Positions 33,093 to 42,769 are shown, counted from the first letter of the stretch. The stretch is DNA of 64,000 nt from Bin87 sp965115825 (GCA_965115825.1 OZ220464.1:496001-560000), one strand, 5' to 3'. The notes: generated by a model from the letters alone, not told the origin. Translations and numbers: made by a program.

Positions 33093-33220
33093 AGACAGCG
33101 CGCGCCACAGACAGCGCGCGCCACAGACAGCGCGCGCCACAGACAGCGCGCGCCACAGACAGCGCGCGCCACAGACAGCGCGCGCCACAGACAGCGCGCG
33201 CCACAGACAGCGCGCGCCAC
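33093..33220 (+). repeat. Eight perfect 16-bp tandem repeats in the 5' leader
   Basis: The unit AGACAGCGCGCGCCAC is repeated eight times without mismatch, starting 7 bases after the -10 box, then a partial ninth. The paralogous gene at 47.7 kb has a single 14-nt version (47503-47516). There are no spacers, so this is not CRISPR. Confidence 0.95.
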
Positions 33221-33446
33221 AGACAAGGAAGGAGGCGCGCGTTTGAAGCATCTGTCCAGCTGACGGAACCCAGTGCCGGCCGGCTCGGTTTGAGCCGATG
33301 CCGGCTTGTTGCGTTTCCGTCCGGTAAGCCCTCCGCCGTTCCACTCCGACGCCCGCTTTGCTGGCATCGGAGTGGGTGAACGATGGTGGTGAGGGCCATT
33401 GAACCGACAACCCTTGAACGAAAATCCCGCAAGGAGATTCCGTCAA
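33221..33446 (+). ncRNA. Conserved structured 5' leader, copy 1 (candidate cis-regulatory RNA)
   Basis: This leader is highly similar to 47517-47734. An outer stem GACGGAA (33262-33268) / TTCCGTC (33315-33321) encloses GCCGGC (33275-33280) / GCCGGC (33300-33305). Downstream come the shared GGTAAGCCCTCCGCCGTTCC and, just before the start codon, CCCGCAAGGAGATTC carrying the ribosome-binding site. No known riboswitch class was recognised. Confidence 0.55.
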
Positions 33447-36400
33447 ATGAAACCCAAACTGCAAAAACTCAAGCGGTCAGCGCCCTTGGCCATAACGGCC
33501 CTCGCCATCGTCGGCGCGCTGGCCCTCTTCGGCCTCCTGGCCCTACCTGACCCCGGCCCGGCCAGCGCCCAAGGCGGCGCCTGCGCCGAGGGAGGAACCG
33601 GCTTCCAAACCACACCTACTACTGCGCCGGCCGCTCCCACGCTCACGGCCAAAAACATGGCCCTGGCTGTCATGCTCCCCGCCGCAGCGGACGGCGAGGG
33701 CGGCGGCGCTGCCACCAACGGCAGCCCGGAATACACCGGGTTCGACATTCGATACCGGCAGGGAACCTCCGGGAGCTGGACAGCCTTTACCGGCGAGATT
33801 ACCGTCAACCCGAGGAACCTTTCCGGCGCGGCGCAGATTACTGGTCTCACCAACGGTCAAGCCTACGAAGTGCAGGTACGCGTAACCTGCGCCGCTACCT
33901 TTGGCCCGTGGAGCGCTTCCGCAACGGCCACTCCCATGGCGACCACGCCGGGCCCCATCCGAAACTTGGCCACCAAGCAAATCGGGTGGTTGTCGGCAGC
34001 TGAAAACGACAGAGCCTATCCACGCGCGGTCATCCACATAACCTGGGATCCGCCGGCGGATGACGGAGGCAGCCCCATCACCGGCTACGACCTGGAGATT
34101 ATGCGCGGCGGAAACGGCAACGCCATCGGCGCCCTGACCCAAGTGGTCAACCGCAAGGTCGGCTCAGCAGGCGGGGTTTGGAAGAATAGTATTGAAGCCG
34201 ATATGACGGACTTGGTCCATACCACCGGCGACGCTAACGGTGCTGTTCCAGCAGGCTTAGGTCGGGACAACCAGTGGCTGGAGTACCGGGTAGGCGCGGC
34301 CAACGCGCAGGGCGCCGGCGAAATAGCCAAGGTTCAAATTCAGGTTGACACGGATGTAGCGCGGGACTTCGCCGCCACGCGATTCCCGGGGACGATTGCG
34401 TCCGACAGCACCACGTCGGGCGGCGCCCCCAAACTCACGGTGAATCTGAACAGCCTGATCGCTCCTCTGCCGGTAGGCTCCCGCGTCGTCCTGTTCTTGG
34501 AAGACGACTTCCAGGTTCCCGATGCTATCCCGGCCAGCTCGGTCTATTTCGTCGCCAACTCACCGGCCACCGTGGCCACGGGCAACGGCGCGCCGGTGTA
34601 TGCTACCGAAGCCCCGGAGATTGACACCGACGATCACTTTGACGACGACAAAGACGACGTCAGCATTACCGTCCGCATCCCCGATATGTGCACTGGAGAT
34701 TCCGACGCCTGCGAAGGGCCCAACGGAGTAGCAAGGGGCCAGGACTTGACCATGGTCATCCTGGGCAGCTCCGGCATCAAGAACCCCTCTGAAGCCGGTA
34801 CGCACACCGTCGCCTTTGATGTGCTGGGCTTTGACGGCACGTTGCCTGGCCGCATCGAGCGGCTGATGGAAAAAGGCATGGAACTCAGCGCCAAAACCGC
34901 TACCGGCAACCGCACTATCCAGAAGCGTCAAGGGGTGTACGTCAGCACGGTGGCCAAAATCTCCCTCTCCGACACGGACGGCGAGCGTGACGAAGAGCTG
35001 ACCGTCAACGGCAGCGGCTTCAACAACGGCGTCTCCGCTTCCGCCTACGTAGCCCAGCGCAAAGCCGCCCGCTACGCCGTAGCCGAATGGTGGGAAACCC
35101 TGGACTGCGACAAGATGAAAGCGGCTATGGGCCCCGGCGCCGGGCAGGAGTTCTGCTTCCACTACACCCTCAACTCCTCGGAGATGACTTACACCGTCGC
35201 CAGCAAGGACAAGGCGTCCAGCGACAAGGTCTTCGCCCGTCACCTCTGCAAGCAGGGCATCATTCCCACCGGAACCGAGGCCGGCAGCGCCACCGTGGGC
35301 AGCGACGACCGCGTAGCCATCTCCTTCGAGGTTGCCGTGCCGACATTCAAACCCGGCAACAACAACCTCATCTGCGTGGAAGACGGCGAAGCCCGCAACT
35401 CCGGCGAGGATGTTGAAGACTACGAACTCACCCCGTCCATCCGGGTGTCCCCTGAAGAGGGCCAAGCCGGCGATGAGGTAACCGTGTTCGCCCAGGACTT
35501 CCCCACTGCCGGGGCAGCCTTTGTGGAGCTGAAAGTGGGCGGCGTAGTCATCAAAGACGGCGTACGCTCCACCAGCATCAGCTCCGACGGTTCCGCCACG
35601 GCGACCTTCAAACTGCCGCCTCAGAAAGGAACCAAGCGCGTTGACGCCAAGTGGGGAACCAAGTCGGAAGACACCAAGGTGACCATCCTGCCGGCCGTCC
35701 TCAACGTCAGCAAGGGTGAAGTCAATCCCAACGAGCGGATTACCCTCACCGGAACGGGCTTCGCCACCGGAACCGGCAGCGGCATCATGGCCGAGAAAAT
35801 CACCATCGGCGACGTGCCTCTGTACGTGTACGACGACTCCACGGACAGCGACGACGAAGTCGAAGTGTCCAGCGGCGGCCAGTTCGTCGCCGCCATCGCG
35901 GTGTGGCCGGCCGCCGATGCTTCGTCCAACCCGACCCTGACGCCCGGCAAGCACAGCATCAAGGTCGTCGACAAGAAGGGCTACGAGGGTGAAGTGGAAA
36001 TCACCATCCTAGAGCCTGCCGTCAGCTCCACGCCGGCGATAGCTGGCCCTCGGGATGTGGTAACCATCTCCGGCGAGAACTGGCCGGTGGACAACCCGGA
36101 AAACTCCATTGACGCCATCACCGTCACGGTCACCGACGGCGACCGGATGCGGCAGTACAGCGTGTACGCCGACGGTTCCGGCCGCTGGTTCATCGAGCAC
36201 CAGGTTGACGGCAACGTGCCAATACCCTCCACCAGCGCGATTGAGGCCAAGTACAGCGACCTGGTTCGCCTGGGCGAGTACGAAGTGCCGGCGTCCATCA
36301 TCATGGTTGACCCCGGCGAGGGTCAGCCCGGCGATGAAATCACGCTGTCGGTGGAGAAGATGCCGGTGCATTCCCGCGTCAGCCGGATTGAAATCGGCGG

Positions 36401-36833
36401 TCGGGATGTCATGCCTGCCGGAACTCCCGGCACCGACGGCTCCGGCGCGGTAACGGTGGAAGACATCGTTATCCCGGGCCTTGACCCCGGCACGTACAGC
36501 GTGCTGCTGGAGGTCAACAACACGGTAGCCATCGGCAATTTGGACATCCTTCCCGAGGGACCCATCGGAACCGGCACGCCGGTAGGCGAAGCGCTGGCTC
36601 CGCTGGGCGACAGCGTGGGCGCCGTCTTCTACTTCGACGGGGTAAGCAAGGAGTGGCTCTTCTACGACCCCCGTCCGGAGTTCGCGGGCCTCAACACCCT
36701 GGAGGAACTGGTAGCGGGCGAACCCTACTGGATCCTGGTAACCGAGGACGTTGAAGACGTAGCCCTCGGCGGCAAGAGCCGCAGCCTGACGTGCAGCGCC
36801 GCCGGCAACTGCTGGAACCTGATGGTCTGGTAG
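33447..36833 (+). CDS. Giant secreted FN3/IPT-type surface protein A
   Basis: An 1128-residue exported protein. A signal peptide (about 1-42, APLAITALAIVGALALFGLL, ending ASAQ) is followed by two fibronectin-III-like domains (about 48-265), a long conserved middle (TIASDSTTSGGAPKLTVNLN onward) and several IPT/TIG-like beta domains (SPEEGQAGDEVTVFAQDFP; NERITLTGTGFATG; AGPRDVVTISGENWPVDNP). The ~90-residue C-terminal module has EWLFYDPRPEF and ends CWNLMVW. No catalytic motif is seen, so an adhesive or S-layer-like role is inferred. ATG 33447 follows AAGGAG by 10 bases. Codons are mostly C-ending, unlike the paralogue at 47735. Confidence 0.9.
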   Translation: MKPKLQKLKRSAPLAITALAIVGALALFGLLALPDPGPASAQGGACAEGGTGFQTTPTTAPAAPTLTAKNMALAVMLPAAADGEGGGAATNGSPEYTGFDIRYRQGTSGSWTAFTGEITVNPRNLSGAAQITGLTNGQAYEVQVRVTCAATFGPWSASATATPMATTPGPIRNLATKQIGWLSAAENDRAYPRAVIHITWDPPADDGGSPITGYDLEIMRGGNGNAIGALTQVVNRKVGSAGGVWKNSIEADMTDLVHTTGDANGAVPAGLGRDNQWLEYRVGAANAQGAGEIAKVQIQVDTDVARDFAATRFPGTIASDSTTSGGAPKLTVNLNSLIAPLPVGSRVVLFLEDDFQVPDAIPASSVYFVANSPATVATGNGAPVYATEAPEIDTDDHFDDDKDDVSITVRIPDMCTGDSDACEGPNGVARGQDLTMVILGSSGIKNPSEAGTHTVAFDVLGFDGTLPGRIERLMEKGMELSAKTATGNRTIQKRQGVYVSTVAKISLSDTDGERDEELTVNGSGFNNGVSASAYVAQRKAARYAVAEWWETLDCDKMKAAMGPGAGQEFCFHYTLNSSEMTYTVASKDKASSDKVFARHLCKQGIIPTGTEAGSATVGSDDRVAISFEVAVPTFKPGNNNLICVEDGEARNSGEDVEDYELTPSIRVSPEEGQAGDEVTVFAQDFPTAGAAFVELKVGGVVIKDGVRSTSISSDGSATATFKLPPQKGTKRVDAKWGTKSEDTKVTILPAVLNVSKGEVNPNERITLTGTGFATGTGSGIMAEKITIGDVPLYVYDDSTDSDDEVEVSSGGQFVAAIAVWPAADASSNPTLTPGKHSIKVVDKKGYEGEVEITILEPAVSSTPAIAGPRDVVTISGENWPVDNPENSIDAITVTVTDGDRMRQYSVYADGSGRWFIEHQVDGNVPIPSTSAIEAKYSDLVRLGEYEVPASIIMVDPGEGQPGDEITLSVEKMPVHSRVSRIEIGGRDVMPAGTPGTDGSGAVTVEDIVIPGLDPGTYSVLLEVNNTVAIGNLDILPEGPIGTGTPVGEALAPLGDSVGAVFYFDGVSKEWLFYDPRPEFAGLNTLEELVAGEPYWILVTEDVEDVALGGKSRSLTCSAAGNCWNLMVW

Positions 36834-36875
36834 GCCAACGGCAAACCGCTGCGCTTACCGGATGGTTGGGAAACG

Positions 36876-36919
36876 GCGCCCCTCCCCCTCGTTGCTGAGG
36901 GAGAGGGGCGCTTCTTTTT
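36876..36919 (+). terminator. Rho-independent terminator of surface protein A
   Basis: A 15-bp stem (one mismatch) from GCGCCCCTCCCCCTC to GAGGGAGAGGGGCGC with a 6-base loop, followed by TTCTTTTT. Confidence 0.92.
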
Positions 36920-37023
36920 AAGGGTGATGGAATGGGTCGGTCTATGGAGTCAATTAGCCTGGTTTGGCGCGGACCTATTGGCAATAGAGGCTGCCGGCGC
37001 GATGTCGTTTCGGAGTTTCCCGA

Positions 37024-38373
37024 TTACACAATTGCGGCGAGCAGCAGCAGAGCCGCCGCCGCTGCCGGCATATACCGGCAGACCTCCACCAGCCCGTAGG
37101 GCGAAAGTCGCACGGACCCTACACGCCACTCTCCGGCGGTCATCTCCGCCACCAGCCTTGACTTGGGAAGTCGCCAGGCGATTAGGGCGGCCCCGGTGAG
37201 ACCGACGACTACGATGACTCCTGAACCGACGATTTGGTCAATCCAGTCCAGCAACGGTTGTCCGCCCGGCGCCAGGTCAACCGGCGTGAAGCTCAGGGCG
37301 GACGGTATTCCCAGGGCGATGGTTCCGCCAGTGGCGAGCAGGGCGGCGACGGTGTTGGAAAAGCCGAACTCGTCGCGCAGGGGCGTCACCACCACTATCA
37401 GGGTGCTGTAGCAGGAACTGAAAGCCGCCACAAAAAGCAGTCCAAAGAACACTGGGGCCAGAATCCTCCCGCCGCTCAGGTCGTCAAAAATCCGCGGGAA
37501 GGCAGTGAAGGACAGCGAGCTGCCGCTGTCCGGCGCAATCCCGAAAGTGTACACGATGGAAAACACCATGATGCCGGCGGTGAGCGAAATGGCAGAATTG
37601 GTTACGGCAACGGCAAGGGACGAAGTTACAATGTTGATGTTCCGGGGAACGTAGCTACCGTAAGTTATCAGCACTCCAGTGCCCACTCCGAGGGAGAAAA
37701 AGGCCTGCCCCGCCGCCATCTGCCAGAGGTGGGGTTCCTGGAACCGGCTGGCGTCGAAGGTCAGGTAAAAGCTCCAGGCGGAGGCGCTGCCGGGTAGCAG
37801 GATTTGGGCGGAAATCGCCAGAGAGCCGACCATGAGAGCCAGCGCCGGCAGGAGAAACTTGCTCAACCGCTCCACACTGCCCAAGCCTCGCATCACCACC
37901 AGAAAGACCAGCACGCCTACGACTAGAAAGTACCAAACTGAATTGTAGCCGGAAGTGAAGTCATCGAAAACGAGCAGGTTGCCCCGAACGGCGTCTATAA
38001 AATACCCCAGCGTCCACCCGGTTATGACGAAATAATAGCTCATGAGCACCAGAGCGAGCAGGGCTATGAACCAGCCGAGCCACTTGCCGCCGACCACCGT
38101 CCGACGGAACAGCCCCACCGGGCCTCGTTCAACCAGACTCCCGGCGCTGGTTTCCAGGATAAAAAGCGGCAGCCCGACCGCCAAAATGCACACCCCATAG
38201 GCGACGATGAAAGTGCCGCCGCCGTTTTCGCCGACCATATAGGGGAATCGCCACAGGTTCCCCAGCCCGACTGCGCTGGCGACGGAGGCGATGACGAAAG
38301 CGCGTTGAGAAGTCCACTCGGGGCGGCCCGACGTTCCCGGCGCGCCGGGGGCTTCTCCGAATTTAGCTGCCAT
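37024..38373 (-). CDS. NSS-family sodium-dependent transporter
   Basis: A sodium-coupled amino-acid or amine importer of the LeuT fold, about 449 residues and roughly 11-12 transmembrane helices. TM1 carries the family signature VGLGNLWRFPYMVGENGGG, and TM6/TM8-like regions include FFSLGVGTGVLITYGSY and LFVAAFSSCYSTL. Substrate is not evident. The frame is open beyond 38373; the chosen ATG overlaps the end of the upstream Lon-like gene by about 11 bases, suggesting co-transcription. Other in-frame ATGs lie at 38382 and 38391. Confidence 0.93.
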   Translation of the reverse strand: MAAKFGEAPGAPGTSGRPEWTSQRAFVIASVASAVGLGNLWRFPYMVGENGGGTFIVAYGVCILAVGLPLFILETSAGSLVERGPVGLFRRTVVGGKWLGWFIALLALVLMSYYFVITGWTLGYFIDAVRGNLLVFDDFTSGYNSVWYFLVVGVLVFLVVMRGLGSVERLSKFLLPALALMVGSLAISAQILLPGSASAWSFYLTFDASRFQEPHLWQMAAGQAFFSLGVGTGVLITYGSYVPRNINIVTSSLAVAVTNSAISLTAGIMVFSIVYTFGIAPDSGSSLSFTAFPRIFDDLSGGRILAPVFFGLLFVAAFSSCYSTLIVVVTPLRDEFGFSNTVAALLATGGTIALGIPSALSFTPVDLAPGGQPLLDWIDQIVGSGVIVVVGLTGAALIAWRLPKSRLVAEMTAGEWRVGSVRLSPYGLVEVCRYMPAAAAALLLLAAIV

Positions 38374-40813
38374 GCTCGCCATCCTGCCCATTGTGGCCGC
38401 TGCCGGGATCCGGCTCCGGCAAATTGCCGCCAGCGAACTCACGGGCTGCTTCGGCCATCGCTTGCAAGCGATGTTCCACCATGAAGTGCACCGTTCCCTC
38501 CGGGTAGCCGCTGTCCTCCTGTCGCTCTCCGGCGGGTACGCCTGTCAAGACTTCAATCCCTTCATCCACCGTTGAGACTGCGTAGATGTGAAATTGCCCC
38601 GCTGCGGCCGCTGCCGTCACCTCGTCATTCAGGACAAGATGCTTCAAGTTGTCTCGTGGGGTCAGCACGCCCTGGCGTCCGGTCAGGCCCCGGACTCGGC
38701 AGACTTCGAAGAAGCCTTCTATTTTCTGGGTGGCGCCGCCGATGGCCTGCACGTCGCCGTTCTGGTTCACCGAGCCGGTCACTGCAATGCCCTGGTCGAT
38801 GGGGAGGCCGGATATGGCCGACAAGAGGGCGTAGAGTTCGGTGGACGAAGCGCTGTCGCCGTCGACCTCGCTGTAGTTCTGCTCGAAGCCGATGCTGGCC
38901 TTTAGAGACAGGGGTTTGTCGTAGCCGTACTTGCCCTGTAAGTAGCCGGCCAGAACCATAAAGCCCTTGTCGTGAATTCGTCCGCTCAGTCGCGTTTCCC
39001 GTTCCACGTTGACCAGCTGCCCCCGGCCCAGAGAGACCCGCGCGGTGATGCGACTGGGCTTTCCGAAATAGGCGTCGCCGAAGGCGATTACCGCCAGGCC
39101 GTTGACCTGCCCGGTCATCTTTCCTTCGGTGGAGATGCGGATGACGCCGTCCTCGATCAGCTCCTGGAGTCGGGCTTCCTGGAGGCTGGCCCGGTAGCGG
39201 CGCTGCGCGATGGCTTGCTTGACGTGGGCGCCGGTGACCACGGAGGCCAGATCTGCTTTGGCCCAGTGATTCGCCTCGGTGATAATGTCGGACATATCGG
39301 TAAAGCGGGTGGTGAGTTTATCCTGGTGTTCCGCCAGGCGGCTGGAGTATTCGACGAGGCGCGCCACCGCCGTATTTTGAAAGGGTTGCAGCCTGCCGTC
39401 TCGGCAACGTTCCGCCACGAAGGAAGCGTACCGGGCAACGTTCTCCGGAGTGCGCTCCATGGCGGTATCAAAGTCTGCGGTTACCTTGAAGTAACTGCGA
39501 AAGTCCTCATCATAGGTCTGGAGCAACAGCAGAATGTCCGGCGTTCCCAGGATGATAACCTTGGCGTTCACCGGGATGGGTCTGGGACGCAGGGTTGCGG
39601 TGGGCAGGGGGCTGTACTGCTCGCCCATATTCTCAATGCTTAGCTCCCGGCTGTGGAGGGTCCGCTTCAGCGTCTGCCAGGAGAGAGGGTTCGCGAGCAG
39701 GTCGCGGGCGGGCAGGATAAGATACCCGCCATTGGCCGCGTGAAAGGAACCGCCTTTTATCATCGTATGGTTGGTGTTAAGGGCGCCCATCCTCGCCTGG
39801 TAATCGATGCGCCCGAACAGGTTGTAGTAGGTGGGGTTGTGCTCCCAGATTACGGGAGCGGTTTCGCAGTTGGTGTTGTCGACCAGGTCGTTCACTTTGT
39901 ACCGGATGAAGGCCTCCTCATCCGGGGCCGGCGGCCCGAAGGGGCTTGGGGTCGGGTCTCGAGGCTTGAGCCGGTCGAGATGCTCTACCATATCCGCCTG
40001 TACCCGGTCCAGGTAGGCGACAATATCGGGGAAGTCCCGGTATTTCTCCTGAAATTCGTCGATTATGGGTGTCAAGGTAAAGCGGACAATTTCCCGGTCA
40101 ACTTCCCGGGCTTCTTCCTGCGCCACCTTGCCCAGTCGCCGGATGTCGGTCAGCGTGCGGTTGATGCGCCGCTGGAGATCCTCGGCCCGCTGGGTCAGAT
40201 CTTCCCGCTCCGCCTCCGGTATGGTAGCGTAGGCTTCGGGCGAAATGGGCTGTCCGTTCTGGGCTGGCACCGGCGTGATGCCGGCGGGGGTGGTGCCCAG
40301 CAGAAAGCCGGCCGCCGCCGCGGCCTGTTCCAATGCTGTCATCGCCTCCTGACGTTGCGCTTGCAGGCTCTGCATCGCCGTTTCCATTCGCTGGGTGTAT
40401 TCGTCGCTCTCGAAGACGCGGGGCACATCCCGGCGGACGGTGGCTACCAGCTCGTCCATATCTGCAGCCAGCGTCTCGATCCAGCCGCAGGGGAGGCTGA
40501 CTGGCAGGGGTTGCGACGGCTCCTGAAAATTGTACACATACCCCCAATCGGGAGGTGGCGGCTTCCGGCGCGACAACCGCTCGACGTAGGTGCGCAGGGT
40601 GGTATTCCGGCCAGTGCCGGGCATCCCGGATATAAACAAGTTGAAGCCGGGGTCGTCGATGTCCAGCGCCAGTTCCAAAGCGCTTACCGCCCGTTCCTGT
40701 CCGATTATCCCCTCCAGCGGGGCCAGGTCAGCGGTAGTCTCGAATCCCAACCCGGCGGCGTCGCACCAGTTGTTCAGTGCGTTGGAAGGTATCCTGAAGC
40801 GTTCAATGCTCAT
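38363..40813 (-). CDS. Lon-like ATP-dependent protease (LonB/AAA_32 type)
   Basis: An 816-residue Lon-related protease. The N-terminal ATPase region has GIIGQERAVSALELALDI and a Walker-A-like SGMPGTGRNTTL, in which Lys is replaced by Arg as in this subgroup; a helical insert follows. The C-terminal Lon protease domain carries the catalytic Ser in EVDGDSASSTELYALLSAI and Lys in GGATQKIEGFF. It lacks the LonA N-domain. GGGGGG precedes ATG 40813. The transporter gene overlaps its 3' end, although a functional link is not obvious. Confidence 0.92.
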   Translation of the reverse strand: MSIERFRIPSNALNNWCDAAGLGFETTADLAPLEGIIGQERAVSALELALDIDDPGFNLFISGMPGTGRNTTLRTYVERLSRRKPPPPDWGYVYNFQEPSQPLPVSLPCGWIETLAADMDELVATVRRDVPRVFESDEYTQRMETAMQSLQAQRQEAMTALEQAAAAAGFLLGTTPAGITPVPAQNGQPISPEAYATIPEAEREDLTQRAEDLQRRINRTLTDIRRLGKVAQEEAREVDREIVRFTLTPIIDEFQEKYRDFPDIVAYLDRVQADMVEHLDRLKPRDPTPSPFGPPAPDEEAFIRYKVNDLVDNTNCETAPVIWEHNPTYYNLFGRIDYQARMGALNTNHTMIKGGSFHAANGGYLILPARDLLANPLSWQTLKRTLHSRELSIENMGEQYSPLPTATLRPRPIPVNAKVIILGTPDILLLLQTYDEDFRSYFKVTADFDTAMERTPENVARYASFVAERCRDGRLQPFQNTAVARLVEYSSRLAEHQDKLTTRFTDMSDIITEANHWAKADLASVVTGAHVKQAIAQRRYRASLQEARLQELIEDGVIRISTEGKMTGQVNGLAVIAFGDAYFGKPSRITARVSLGRGQLVNVERETRLSGRIHDKGFMVLAGYLQGKYGYDKPLSLKASIGFEQNYSEVDGDSASSTELYALLSAISGLPIDQGIAVTGSVNQNGDVQAIGGATQKIEGFFEVCRVRGLTGRQGVLTPRDNLKHLVLNDEVTAAAAAGQFHIYAVSTVDEGIEVLTGVPAGERQEDSGYPEGTVHFMVEHRLQAMAEAAREFAGGNLPEPDPGSGHNGQDGEHGS

Positions 40814-40967
40814 AATTGTCCCCCCTTTTGTCTGCTACAACGGACCGTCTCCCCAATGGCATCGGCCGACGATCCCGTGTCCGGCCGGTTGAGAAGTAGA
40901 TAGCATAATCCTGCGCAAATTACACTGCCGCAGGGACGAGGCCGGCGCCGGCCGAGTGGTTTTCCCG

Positions 40968-42245
40968 TCAGAAGAGCGGCTGCTGGGGGTCGCCAGCGCC
41001 GGCGGGAGCAAGGTTAGCGATGGCGTCGAACCAGTCGTCCATAGTGTAGTAAGTGCGGTGGTTGAAGTTGCGGAGGAAGGGATGGTCGAGGCCGTCGTCT
41101 TCGGGGTCGGCGTACATGAGGACGGGGCGGGCGGGTTCGGCGGTATGGGATGCGTACATCAGCTCGGAGTACATTCCGGTGGAAAGGCGTCCGCCCATGG
41201 TGATGCGATAGGCGGCGACGCATTGGGCCTGCTCGACCATGGTGAGGTCGCGGTGGCGTACCTGATTCTCCATATCATCCCAGACTTCCAGGGCTTCGCG
41301 GGGGTCGAGGAGCATGGGAAAGGAAGAGGGCAGACCGCCTTTGAGAGTATCGGCGTTGTCGAGGGGCCAGCGGGCTTCGTCGGCGGCGATGGTGATTTCG
41401 GATGCTCCTTGTGAGCAGGCGGCTTGGGCCTTTTGGAAAACCTGTGGAGTGCCTTCGTCGAGAGTGAGGGGGTCAAAAACGATGAAGCGTCGGTGAAGTT
41501 CGCGGCGGATGGCGTCGACGCGGGCACGTTGGTCAATATCGTATCGGATGGCAGTGATGGGGAAGCTGGAGTACACCAGTGGGAAATGGCGTCGCCGGAA
41601 GATGAGGCGGTAGAGCATTTCGGCGGGATGCTTGACGCTGACGACGTAGTGGGGGATGTGGCGGCGTTCGTAGAGATTGCGGGCGAGGAGGTCGGCCATG
41701 GCAATTTCGGCGGAGCGCCACGCGAGGATTTCCCGGAGGCGGAGCTGGAAATTGGTGCGCTGCTCGGCGTCGCGACGGGCCAAGGCGGCGCGGATGTCCA
41801 GCATATCGTCAACGAGGGTAATGATGCAGTCTGGACGCCAGCGGCGGATGGTGGGGATGTCGATGAGGGAAAAGTGGCGTCCGCTGGTGTAGTAGGTCAA
41901 GTGGGTGGAGAGGAGGCAGTGGCGTGGATCAATGTCTTCCATCTGCTCAGCGATGGCGAGGCCGGCGCGCTGCCAGGCGTCGAGCTGGTAGCGCGGACGG
42001 AAGGACGCCAGGGTGCTGGCAAGGTCGCTGCCCTGCTGGGCGAAGACGGCCTCGACGCTGGCGGCCAGCAGCTCGCGGGGGTCAGGTTCAGAAACGGGGC
42101 CGGCGTTGGCCCCGATGGTGGTATCGCCGTAACCAAGATTGTCGGCCGGGCTGCCGATATCATGATGGGCTTGCAGCCGGCTGACGAGGTTAGCGACTAC
42201 GCTGTCTTTGTTCACGCCGGAGATGCCGGCCAAAAGGGCGCGCAT
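40968..42245 (-). CDS. Putative P-loop (adenylate kinase-like) and nucleoside deoxyribosyltransferase-like fusion protein
   Basis: No named family is recognised for the whole 425-residue chain. Residues 1-205 look like a P-loop nucleotide kinase: LLAGISGVNKDSVV at 5-17 is a divergent Walker A keeping Lys, IITLVDD (141-147) resembles the central strand, and LRLREILAWRSAEIAMADLL the later helices. Residues 222-385 resemble nucleoside 2-deoxyribosyltransferase/SLOG-type folds: VYSSFPIT (224-231), IVFDPL (255-260), RDLTMVEQAQCVAA (332-345) and GGRLSTGMYSELMYA (351-365), where E361 sits at the family's nucleophile position. A membrane coiled-coil gene lies 23 bases upstream on the same strand. A role in nucleotide metabolism or nucleotide-based defence is inference. 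Confidence 0.6.
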   Translation of the reverse strand: MRALLAGISGVNKDSVVANLVSRLQAHHDIGSPADNLGYGDTTIGANAGPVSEPDPRELLAASVEAVFAQQGSDLASTLASFRPRYQLDAWQRAGLAIAEQMEDIDPRHCLLSTHLTYYTSGRHFSLIDIPTIRRWRPDCIITLVDDMLDIRAALARRDAEQRTNFQLRLREILAWRSAEIAMADLLARNLYERRHIPHYVVSVKHPAEMLYRLIFRRRHFPLVYSSFPITAIRYDIDQRARVDAIRRELHRRFIVFDPLTLDEGTPQVFQKAQAACSQGASEITIAADEARWPLDNADTLKGGLPSSFPMLLDPREALEVWDDMENQVRHRDLTMVEQAQCVAAYRITMGGRLSTGMYSELMYASHTAEPARPVLMYADPEDDGLDHPFLRNFNHRTYYTMDDWFDAIANLAPAGAGDPQQPLF

Positions 42246-42268
42246 TGGATAGAATAGATAGGTGCGGG

Positions 42269-42730
42269 TCAGTCAGCGACGGGTTCGGGTTCTGCCGGAG
42301 TAAGGATCACGTTGCCGGTTACGGCGTCGTGCTGGTGGCGTTCAATCTGGTCGATTTTGCGGTGCAGGCCGAGGAGAAGGCCGCGGTTTTTCGCCACCGC
42401 CTCGCGGAAGGAACCTTGCCCCGATTCTACTTCGATGACATGGGCGTCCACTCGGTCTATGCGGACGTCGACCTGTTCGAACCGAACCTCGACCTGTTCG
42501 AACAGGTCGATCATTTCCCGGCGCAGGCCTGCGATTGCCTCCCAGACCCGGTTCAGCTCCTCGCGCAGCCCGTCGATTTGGGTTTGCAGCCCGGTGATTT
42601 GCCCTTGCAGCTGGCCCACTACGTAGGTAAAACGCAGCACGGTGCCGACGAGCGCAATCAGAGGGAGGACTATAGTGCCCATAAATGCGTAGATGATGTA
42701 AGCGTTCACAGCGACTTCGCTCGCGTTCAT
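42269..42730 (-). CDS. Membrane-anchored coiled-coil protein
   Basis: A 153-residue protein of unknown function. One N-terminal transmembrane segment (about 9-33, YIIYAFMGTIVLPLIALVGT) is followed by a long heptad-patterned region (about 35-130: QLQGQITGLQTQIDGLREEL and FEQVEVRFEQVDVRIDRVD). The C-terminal tail is Pro/Glu-rich. AAGGAG precedes ATG 42730. It lies 23 bases upstream of the kinase/deoxyribosyltransferase-like gene and may be expressed with it, perhaps as its membrane scaffold. Confidence 0.75.
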   Translation of the reverse strand: MNASEVAVNAYIIYAFMGTIVLPLIALVGTVLRFTYVVGQLQGQITGLQTQIDGLREELNRVWEAIAGLRREMIDLFEQVEVRFEQVDVRIDRVDAHVIEVESGQGSFREAVAKNRGLLLGLHRKIDQIERHQHDAVTGNVILTPAEPEPVAD

Positions 42731-42769
42731 GGCAGAGTCTCCTTATCATAATCGTAGCGTCGTCGTTGC

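Noticed and set aside
33093..33220. CRISPR-like array
   Set aside because: Units are 16 bp and contiguous with no spacers; it is a simple tandem repeat.
33221..33446. Cyclic-di-GMP riboswitch in the surface-protein leader
   Set aside because: The AAGCCxTCCG-like string is suggestive, but the GNRA loop/receptor and the P1-P3 arrangement of that class cannot be found.
34560..35954. 464-codon minus-strand frame opposite surface protein A
   Set aside because: Shadow of the coding strand; low-complexity Gly/Val/His content.
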